Shown here: one piece after another, positions 1 to 4,409 of the stretch | How the letters are laid out: every line of letters starts with the position of its first letter | Position numbering within the stretch: position 1 is the stretch's first letter | Assembly: GCA_003219345.1 (NCBI GenBank) | Contig: QHOP01000152.1 | Coordinates: forward strand, 1 to 5,165 | Source: Verrucomicrobiota bacterium | Lineage (GTDB): Bacteria > Verrucomicrobiota > Verrucomicrobiia > Limisphaerales > AV2 | DNA length: 5,165 bases | Direction: 5' to 3' | Program-made: the position numbers and the translations under genes | Notes under the pieces: generated by a model | Told to the model about the DNA's origin: nothing | The model's database searches: none | Seen by the model: only the letters and a program-made list of their open reading frames with translations

Positions 1-90
1 GAGGGCTCGACGGGGTCTCGCCCCACCGTTCATTGGTCCCTGTGCGCGCTCCTCATGAACCTCGTAGCCGCCGACGTGAGTCGGCGTACT
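1..90. repeat. Left-edge intergenic region with nested inverted repeats
   Basis: Three inverted repeats lie close together in a stretch without a convincing gene. GGGG (12-15) pairs with CCCC (21-24). GTTCAT (28-33) pairs with ATGAAC (55-60). CGCCGAC (69-75) pairs with GTCGGCG (80-86) around a GTGA loop. The last hairpin is followed on the plus strand by a T-rich run (TACTTGTTTGTT), so it could act as a weak terminator for a gene entering from the left, but no such gene is visible. The cluster looks like a dispersed intergenic repeat of the kind common in Verrucomicrobiota; that is an inference, since only one copy lies in this window. Confidence 0.4.
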
Positions 91-127
91 TGTTTGTTCA
101 GCGACCCCGGGCCAAGCGCGTCTGAAC

Positions 128-147
128 TGAAACAAGAGCGCGCCTCT
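128..147 (-). terminator. Weak terminator-like hairpin after the 166-residue membrane protein gene
   Basis: On the minus strand, 24 bases past the TGA of the gene ending at 171, AGAG and CTCT form a 4-bp stem around a GCGCG loop, followed by TGTTTC. The stem is short and the T-run is broken, so this is a marginal intrinsic terminator at best. It is listed because it is the only such structure in the expected place. Confidence 0.18.
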
Positions 148-170
148 GTCGTTTGCTGCAGTCATCTTCA

Positions 171-671
171 TCATTTAGTTGTCTCGTTGAGCGTACCCCC
201 GTAGCGTTTGCCCAGCCAAGCGTCAGTTTTTCCGCCGCTAATTTTGCGCACAAAAGATTCTTCTTTGAAGAGGAGTCTCTCCGTCCCGGCGTGCTCGCGG
301 CATACCATCTTGATTCGGAGCGAATGGTTGGTGACAGCGCCAGGCACAAAGAAGACGTAAGCCTGGCCGGGGGCGACAATGCCTACACGGTTGACGATTG
401 AGGCGGAAGGAACTGCAACCCATTCATTCGAGGTGCGATACTCGACGGTCACAGGATCATAAAGCAGGCGGCTTGGGCTTCCGTTGCTGATGCTGAACGC
501 GGTCATAATACCGATCGGGCGAAGGTTCGTGCGACCAAGAAAGGTCAGCGAAGTCGTGGGAAGCGGGGGCAGTGGAGTAACGTGCCTCGTGATGACAAAA
601 ACCACGGCAAGCCCAGCGATAATCACAGCCCCAATTCCAACGCGCACTTTGATTGAATCAGCAGTTTCCAT
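171..671 (-). CDS. Small membrane-anchored protein of unknown function
   Basis: This 166-residue protein has a short N-terminus, one hydrophobic helix at about residues 10-28 (VGIGAVIIAGLAVVFVI), a proline-rich linker (PLPPLP, 33-38) and a mostly beta-strand-like remainder. The helix has no clear signal peptidase site, so a membrane anchor with the C-terminal part outside the cytoplasm is likely. Residues 42-137 alternate polar and hydrophobic positions (TFLGRTNL, AFSISNGS, VEYRTSNEWV, APGQAYVFFVP, LRIKMVC), which suggests a beta-sandwich. The pattern of strand, 'SNGS', 'PGQ', 'VP', 'TN' resembles a small protein family I recall as frequent in Verrucomicrobiota; this is memory, not a search result. 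The ATG at 671 is preceded by GGAG (683-680) with 8-base spacing, which supports the start. It follows the permease gene by 188 bases in the same direction, and nothing shows that it belongs to the transporter. Function is unknown. Confidence 0.75.
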   Translation of the reverse strand: METADSIKVRVGIGAVIIAGLAVVFVITRHVTPLPPLPTTSLTFLGRTNLRPIGIMTAFSISNGSPSRLLYDPVTVEYRTSNEWVAVPSASIVNRVGIVAPGQAYVFFVPGAVTNHSLRIKMVCREHAGTERLLFKEESFVRKISGGKTDAWLGKRYGGTLNETTK

Positions 672-679
672 GATGCAAA

Positions 680-683
680 CTCC
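680..683 (-). promoter_or_regulatory. Ribosome binding site GGAG for the 166-residue protein
   Basis: GGAG on the minus strand lies 8 bases before the ATG at 671. It fixes the start of the small membrane protein and is one of the better Shine-Dalgarno matches in the window. Confidence 0.55.
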
Positions 684-710
684 GCCGCTGGCTCTCTATG
701 CCGAGCCACT

Positions 711-845
711 ATGACAGCGGCCACCGTCGCGCCGAACCCCACGACCGAAGACGCAACCCTACGCGCCGGTTTGCGCAGCCGGTTTCAGGTCATCAAACGC
801 CTCAACCTGTTCGAGGACGAGCGCTCCAATTCTCCGACAGCATAG
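711..845 (+). CDS. Possible 44-residue small protein or gene remnant
   Basis: An ATG at 711 opens a 44-codon frame ending in TAG at 843-845. It is the only plus-strand frame here that is not a shadow of a minus-strand gene. About three quarters of its codons end in G or C, as in real genes of this GC-rich region. The product has a Thr/Ala/Pro-rich start, then an amphipathic, basic stretch (LRSRFQVIKRLNLFEDE, about residues 21-37) that could be a helix. The ribosome binding site is poor: only GAG about 5 bases upstream. The frame is divergent from the 166-residue gene (39 bases between starts) and ends 14 bases short of the permease stop. It could be a real small protein, the remnant of a larger gene, or chance. 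I recognise no family. Confidence 0.25.
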   Translation: MTAATVAPNPTTEDATLRAGLRSRFQVIKRLNLFEDERSNSPTA

Positions 846-859
846 ATTCGGCGCGGAGT

Positions 860-2557
860 TCATCGGTGCCGGTTCATCGCCAGCGCCAGCGGCGCGAGTG
901 CGATGCGGGCGAGGGGAAAAAGCAGTGCGGCAAGCGAAAGCCTGAGGACTTCATCCCCGTTGCTGCGTTCCGCGATCCAGAACGCAAACCATAAGCACAG
1001 AGCAGTGCCGACGATCCAGATTGAAACGGACCCGAACACAAAGCCGCGTTTGACCAGCTTGCGTTTCAACGCCAGCCGGAACGCCAGGAACGCGACGCCC
1101 AGTTTCAGCGCCGCGGCACATCCAATCAAGAGCAGCGCCGCATCCCGATAGTTGGGATGCCGGACAAACCAGCCGATCACGTCTCCCAGTCCGACATAAA
1201 CAATCAGCAGAATTACAAATGACCAGGGCAGTCCGGGCACCCGGCCGGTGAGCCACAGCGGGAACAGTCCGACCAGCTTTTGCAGCGACAAAGCGCCGAT
1301 GATAACCAGATCTATCCCCGCCAGACCCATCCCCGATCCGCGCTCAATGTAAAATTCTTTGAACCACGCATCGAACTGATCGCTGACCACGGCCCATACG
1401 CCGGCGCTGAGCACCGCCAGCAGCCAACCGCCCAGCCAGACTGCGACCATCGCCTTGAGCTTTGCCGAAACGAGTTCGCCGACCGTCACCGGACGCGTGG
1501 CCTGGAACGACGTCAACGGCAACCGGCGCGAAACCAGGTCGCCGCACACCATGAGTCCCAACACCGGCGTCCAGATGAAATCCAGAAACAACAGGATTGG
1601 CCCATAAACCGAGCCCAATGACTCCGACAACTTGCCGTTGTTCAGAACAACGGCAATCGTGTTCAATCCCAGGACGAACGAAATCACGACCGCCAACCCC
1701 CACAAAGCCAGCCTGCCGTTCCGTCGGCACTCGATCCAGAATTGTGCCCCGGCCGGGCCTGAAAAATCGCGCCGCCGTGCGAACGTGTCAGCGAGACGGT
1801 TCATCAGCGCCGTGAGCGCCGGCCAATCGCGCCATTGACCTTCGCGGACGTGCGTCACGCCGAGCCACGCGACGCACGGCGTGACGACGAGCAAAGCGGC
1901 ATAAATCGCCATCAGAGTCAGTTTTCGTTCAGGCCATCGATTCAGCTCGGAAAACGGCAATACGCTGAGCACCGCCACGGAGGCGATCAGCAAGATCAGC
2001 AGCGTCACGCGCGTCCTGGGAAAACCCGGCAGCGTCCAGACGAGCGTCTGAAACCCGGCCAGAGCCGCGGGCAACAGCAGTAGAAAATAACTGTCGGCCA
2101 TTCGCACGTCCGGCGGAAGAATCGGCGCCAGCACCAGCCGGGACCACGCGAGGTACAGCAACGCAACGAAGCAAACGCCCGACGCCATAGGCACCGTAAC
2201 CAACTGGCCCGTCCGCACCGGCAGCGTGAAGAGGCGGGAAGGAATTCCGCTGAAACCACGCAACCGACTCGATTCCGCGAAGGCAAACATGGCCAGCGTG
2301 ACCAGAAACGAAAGACCCAGCAGCACTCCGCTCCACTGGCCGGCGAAACTCAGCCAGTCTGTGGCGCGTGTGTTCGCGTCAATGACCTCCGGCGCCACGG
2401 CGGGCAGCATCAAGGACAACCGCGACGCCTCCGCGGCAAAATGCGTCGCCACCCGACCGAAACCGAGGCACACGATCAGGAACACGAACAACAACAGGAA
2501 CCCGAACCGGTTCTTGCGCCAGATCTCCCAGGCGAGCGCGGCGACAGGTGAATTCAT
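860..2557 (-). CDS. Double-length ABC-2-type transporter permease (polytopic membrane protein)
   Basis: The protein has 565 residues and about 12-14 hydrophobic segments, near 17-38, 76-95, 122-146, 156-176, 183-203, 213-234, 284-306, 317-340, 368-392, 412-434, 444-465, 473-494, 508-528 and 538-560. It is probably the membrane partner of the ATPase encoded just upstream, forming an efflux-type ABC exporter in the cytoplasmic membrane. ABC-2 permeases usually have about six helices. Here two halves seem fused: an amphipathic start with W..xRxN (W10-N16 and W274-N280), and a cytoplasmic P-V-x-x-G-[QE]-L-V motif leading into a helix (113-120 and 356-363). The ATG at 2557 is chosen because similarity to a permease N-terminus (LAWEIWRKNRFGF) begins right after it. 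The open frame continues 97 codons further upstream, but that part only translates intergenic repeats. The ribosome binding site is weak: AGG only 3 bases before ATG. No one-to-one family name is certain; the assignment rests on topology and context. Confidence 0.8.
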   Translation of the reverse strand: MNSPVAALAWEIWRKNRFGFLLLFVFLIVCLGFGRVATHFAAEASRLSLMLPAVAPEVIDANTRATDWLSFAGQWSGVLLGLSFLVTLAMFAFAESSRLRGFSGIPSRLFTLPVRTGQLVTVPMASGVCFVALLYLAWSRLVLAPILPPDVRMADSYFLLLLPAALAGFQTLVWTLPGFPRTRVTLLILLIASVAVLSVLPFSELNRWPERKLTLMAIYAALLVVTPCVAWLGVTHVREGQWRDWPALTALMNRLADTFARRRDFSGPAGAQFWIECRRNGRLALWGLAVVISFVLGLNTIAVVLNNGKLSESLGSVYGPILLFLDFIWTPVLGLMVCGDLVSRRLPLTSFQATRPVTVGELVSAKLKAMVAVWLGGWLLAVLSAGVWAVVSDQFDAWFKEFYIERGSGMGLAGIDLVIIGALSLQKLVGLFPLWLTGRVPGLPWSFVILLIVYVGLGDVIGWFVRHPNYRDAALLLIGCAAALKLGVAFLAFRLALKRKLVKRGFVFGSVSIWIVGTALCLWFAFWIAERSNGDEVLRLSLAALLFPLARIALAPLALAMNRHR

Positions 2558-2649
2558 AATCCTGGTGGGAAGTCTCCGGTTCGGTCGGAGGTGTCGCGAT
2601 GTTCGATCGTTGCGGGAAACAGCCGCAACCTCCCGAAAAGCAACGTCTC

Positions 2650-2687
2650 GTTCCCCCTCACTCTGACCCTCTCCCTCAAGGAGAGGG
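2650..2687 (+). repeat. Palindromic repeat, copy 1
   Basis: This is the forward copy. Its core hairpin is CCCTCTCC (2667-2674) paired with GGAGAGGG (2680-2687) over a 5-base loop. The 5' arm is GTTCCCCCTCACTCTGA. Confidence 0.65.
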
Positions 2688-2790
2688 AACAGCCTTCGAC
2701 GCTCTCTGACATGTCGATGTCTCGGTCGCCATCTCCGCGCCGTGGCCGTCCGAAGCGGTGCGATTGCACGCCCCAGAGACGAACGATTCT

Positions 2791-2827
2791 CCCTCTCCCT
2801 GAGGGAGAGGGCCGGGGTGAGGGGAAC
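2791..2827 (-). repeat. Palindromic repeat, copy 2 (inverted)
   Basis: This is the reversed copy. Its core is a perfect 21-base odd palindrome: CCCTCTCCCT (2791-2800), a single G, then AGGGAGAGGG (2802-2811). The arm on its right, read on the minus strand, is GTTCCCCTCACCCCGG, which matches the arm of copy 1. Confidence 0.65.
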
Positions 2828-2873
2828 GGGCGCGCCCGCCCCCGGCACTGCGTGGACCTCGCAGGGGAACTAT

Positions 2874-2895
2874 CACCCGAAGGGGTGTTGTTTTT
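2874..2895 (+). terminator. Terminator-shaped hairpin on the plus strand
   Basis: CACCC (2874-2878) and GGGTG (2883-2887) form a GC-rich 5-bp stem with a GAAG loop, followed on the plus strand by TTGTTTTT (2888-2895). This is the shape of an intrinsic terminator for plus-strand transcription, yet no plus-strand gene leads into it. On the minus strand the hairpin lies 24 bases past the ATPase stop with no T-run after it, where it could protect the 3' end of the message. It may also be part of a dispersed repeat. Confidence 0.3.
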
Positions 2896-2911
2896 CGAGC
2901 TACTCATCATT

Positions 2912-3892
2912 TCATCGCGATGCATCGGGTCTGTTGGAGGTCACTGACCGGGCTGGCAATTGAAGGGTCTCACCCGTTGATCGTTCACGGCCGACGCGGG
3001 CGAGGAAGATTTCGTCGAGAGACGCCGCGGTTTCATCCACAATGCGCGCCCCCAGTTTTACAACCGCGGCTTCCAGTTCTGCGCGCGCTCCGTTGCAGAG
3101 CACGGTCCACTCCAGGCCGCTGCCGGTCACGAGCAGGGCGCCCGCGAGTTTCGGCGGCGTCGGCGGCGGTGTCGGGAAGCGCAGCGTCAAGCGGAAGTGC
3201 GATTCGAGGATTTCATCGAGACGCCCCTGCAACACGACGCGTCCGCAAGCCATCATCGCGACGCGGTCCGAAACGCGCTCGATCTCGTCCAGCAGATGCG
3301 ACGAGAAAAACACGGTGCGACCTTCATCGGCGACGGTGCGGACAATCGCTTCGAGCATTTCACGACGCACGACCGGGTCGAGGCCCGAACTGGGTTCGTC
3401 CAGCACCAGCAGTTCGGGCCGATGCGCAAGCGCGACCAGCAACCCTGCTTTCGCGAGTTCGCCCCGCGAAAGATGTTTGATTCGCGCCGCCGGATCGAGC
3501 TGGAACTGTTGGCGAAGCTGTTCCGCGTAGGCAGTGTCCCACTCCCGGTGGAAGGCGCGCGTGTATCGGATCAATTCATCCACTCGCATCCAGCCGGGCA
3601 GATCGCGGTCCTCCGAAAGAAAGCCCACGCGGCTCAGCACAGCCACCGGCTCCACAACCGGGTCGAGACCGAACACGCGCACGGAACCCGATTCGGCCTT
3701 CAACAATCCCAGGATGTGTTTGATGAGCGTGGTCTTGCCCGCGCCGTTGGCGCCCACCAGGCCGAACACCTGTCCGCGCTCGACGTTCAGGCTCACGGTG
3801 TCGAGCGCCAGTTTCGATTTGAATCTGCGGGAGAGGCCATTGATGACAATGACCGGCTGGTTAGGAAAAGAAGCAGGTATGTTCATATTCAT
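2912..3892 (-). CDS. ABC transporter ATP-binding protein (efflux type)
   Basis: This 326-residue ATPase hydrolyses ATP to drive a membrane partner, most likely the permease encoded next. Visible motifs, in order: Walker A G47-T54 (GANGAGKT), a Q-loop position occupied by Glu (FLSED, E94), signature LSRGE (141-145) in place of LSGGQ, Walker B LLVLDEP (161-167, with D165 and catalytic E166), D-loop SGLD (169-172) and H-loop H199 (SSHLLDE). Residues about 220-300 form the extra C-terminal domain found in the CcmA/NatA/YtrB-like drug and envelope exporters. The last 25 residues are polar and probably disordered. The start at 3892 (MNMN...) is placed shortly before the first strand of the nucleotide-binding fold (VIVINGLSRRF); its ribosome binding site is weak (GGA, 7-base spacing). 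An in-frame ATG at 4003, with a much better site, would add 37 residues that translate a palindromic repeat. The gene lies downstream of a YtrA-type regulator, which fits a self-regulated exporter of unknown substrate. Confidence 0.9.
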   Translation of the reverse strand: MNMNIPASFPNQPVIVINGLSRRFKSKLALDTVSLNVERGQVFGLVGANGAGKTTLIKHILGLLKAESGSVRVFGLDPVVEPVAVLSRVGFLSEDRDLPGWMRVDELIRYTRAFHREWDTAYAEQLRQQFQLDPAARIKHLSRGELAKAGLLVALAHRPELLVLDEPSSGLDPVVRREMLEAIVRTVADEGRTVFFSSHLLDEIERVSDRVAMMACGRVVLQGRLDEILESHFRLTLRFPTPPPTPPKLAGALLVTGSGLEWTVLCNGARAELEAAVVKLGARIVDETAASLDEIFLARVGRERSTGETLQLPARSVTSNRPDASR

Positions 3893-3941
3893 GGGAAAAT
3901 CCGTGGGGTGTGGCGCTGATCGCGCCGTCGGGCGACAAGTT

Positions 3942-3982
3942 CTTCCTCTCCCCCGCAGCGGGGGAGACAAGACCGGTGAGTG
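3942..3982 (-). repeat. Palindromic repeat between regulator and ATPase genes
   Basis: The core is a perfect 21-base odd palindrome: TCTCCCCCGC (3947-3956), one A, then GCGGGGGAGA (3958-3967). Read on the minus strand, it is preceded by CACTCACCGGTCTTG and followed by GGAAG. That order (CTCAC arm, short spacer, CTCCC hairpin, GGAA) resembles the repeats at 2650 and 2791, so it may be a diverged relative. No T-run follows on the minus strand, so it is unlikely to be a simple terminator; it could still stabilise RNA or lower ATPase expression relative to the regulator. Confidence 0.5.
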
Positions 3983-4003
3983 TAGTCTATCCTGTCGTCT
4001 CAT

Positions 4004-4016
4004 CTCTATTCCTTTG
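4004..4016 (-). promoter_or_regulatory. Strong Shine-Dalgarno at the end of the regulator gene
   Basis: CAAAGGAA (4016-4009, minus strand) overlaps the last codons of the GntR gene, with AGG 7 bases before an ATG at 4003. That ATG follows the regulator's TAG by 2 bases and is in frame with the ATPase. The arrangement is that of translational coupling. It either marks a longer ATPase or is the original initiation region, displaced when the palindrome at 3942-3982 arrived. Confidence 0.4.
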
Positions 4017-4398
4017 ACTGCATGGCCCGGTGACGCTCACGGACGACATCGAGTAGTTCGCTGATTTCGACTTCCAGATGCCGCGCTTCGGCGACCAAAG
4101 CGTCGGCGCGCTGGGAAAGGATCTTCAGCCTTTCCGCGCGCTTGAGCGGCGAACCGTTGTCCGAGACGTACGTCCCCGAACCGTGACGCTTGGTAACGAT
4201 GCCGGCGTGTTCGAGTTCGGCGTAGGCGCGCGCCACCGTGTTCGGATTGACGACGAGTTGCTCCGCCAGGGCGCGGATCGGGGGCAACTCTTCGCCCGGC
4301 GCCAACCGGCCGGAGCCGACCAGATATTTCACCTGGTTGACGATCTGCCGATAGATCGGCACGCCGTCTTTGGGGGAAATGTGGAGTTGCATGGACAT
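4006..4398 (-). CDS. GntR-family transcriptional regulator, short YtrA-type
   Basis: This is a 130-residue DNA-binding regulator. Residues 13-78 form a winged helix-turn-helix of the GntR family: VPIYRQIVNQVKYLVGSG, then the recognition region LPPIRALAEQLVVNPNTVAR (38-57), AYAELEHAGIV, and the wing GSGTYVS (73-79). After it come only about 45 mostly helical residues with heptad-like Leu/Val spacing (85-125). There is no room for the large effector domain of FadR-, HutC- or MocR-type members; this fits the YtrA subfamily, which dimerises through such a short tail. YtrA-type regulators usually repress the ABC exporter operon they sit in, as the ATPase directly downstream suggests here. The ATG at 4398 has no clear Shine-Dalgarno, and the ATG two codons later (4392) is nearly as plausible. 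The gene begins 11 bases after the prepilin-like gene, so its promoter may lie inside that gene or be shared. I could not find a convincing YtrA-like operator dyad. Confidence 0.9.
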   Translation of the reverse strand: MSMQLHISPKDGVPIYRQIVNQVKYLVGSGRLAPGEELPPIRALAEQLVVNPNTVARAYAELEHAGIVTKRHGSGTYVSDNGSPLKRAERLKILSQRADALVAEARHLEVEISELLDVVRERHRAMQSKE

Positions 4399-4409
4399 TC
4401 AACCCGGCG

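Larger units (their letters stand above)
672..859. other. Gap between permease and small membrane protein genes
   Basis: These 188 bases hold the ribosome binding site of the downstream gene and a possible 44-codon gene on the opposite strand (711-845). I see no intrinsic terminator after the permease stop (no GC stem followed by a T-run on the minus strand) and no convincing -35/-10 pair for the 166-residue gene. Whether the small gene is read with the transporter cannot be decided from the sequence. Confidence 0.5.
2650..2827. repeat. REPIN/MITE-like element with inverted terminal repeats
   Basis: Two copies of a roughly 38-base repeat face each other: a forward copy at 2650-2687 and a reversed copy at 2791-2827, enclosing 103 bases. 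Aligned, they match at about 33 of 38 positions, with one single-base indel. Each copy has an arm starting GTTCCCC and a hairpin core made of CCCTCTCC and GGAGAGGG. The outer 11 bases (GTTCCCCTCAC against GTGAGGGGAAC) are exact complements apart from one extra C in the first copy, so the whole element can also fold end to end. No transposase is present and no target-site duplication is obvious. The layout is that of a REP doublet (REPIN) or a small non-autonomous element. Confidence 0.6.
2558..2911. other. 354-base gap between ATPase and permease genes, filled by repeats
   Basis: This gap separates two genes that are normally adjacent or overlapping. It holds a 178-base inverted-repeat element (2650-2827), a 12-base palindrome CGGGCGCGCCCG (2827-2838) directly beside it, and a small hairpin (2874-2887). 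Frames running through it on both strands give the low-complexity Pro/Arg/Gly/Glu-rich peptides (such as LTPALSLRERE and SPRPSPSGRGR) typical of translated palindromic repeats, so I annotate no gene here. No clear promoter for the permease was seen; read-through from the ATPase gene is the simplest model. Confidence 0.65.

Noticed and set aside
2650..2827. CRISPR array
   Set aside because: There are only two repeat copies, in opposite orientation, with no regular direct repeats or spacers and no cas genes.
2558..2848. 97-codon upstream extension of the permease frame
   Set aside because: It translates the two palindromic repeats into low-complexity Arg/Pro/Glu-rich peptide, and the permease-like N-terminus starts only at 2557. 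It also lacks a ribosome binding site I can see.
2554..2963. Several overlapping plus- and minus-strand frames in the ATPase-permease gap
   Set aside because: All are built around the CTCTCCC/GGGAGAG palindromes and encode repeat-type peptide with no domain.
3197..3919. 240-residue plus-strand frame opposite the ATPase
   Set aside because: It is antisense to a gene with full ABC motifs. Its His/Arg/Gln-rich product is what a GC-rich gene yields in a shadow frame.
3947..3967. Intrinsic terminator between the regulator and ATPase genes
   Set aside because: The stem is strong, but on the minus strand it is followed by GGAAGAAC rather than a T-run.
3970..3995. YtrA-type operator dyad in the regulator-ATPase gap
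   Set aside because: Only a GTGTA-like half site is present at 3980-3984, with no matching inverted half at a plausible distance.
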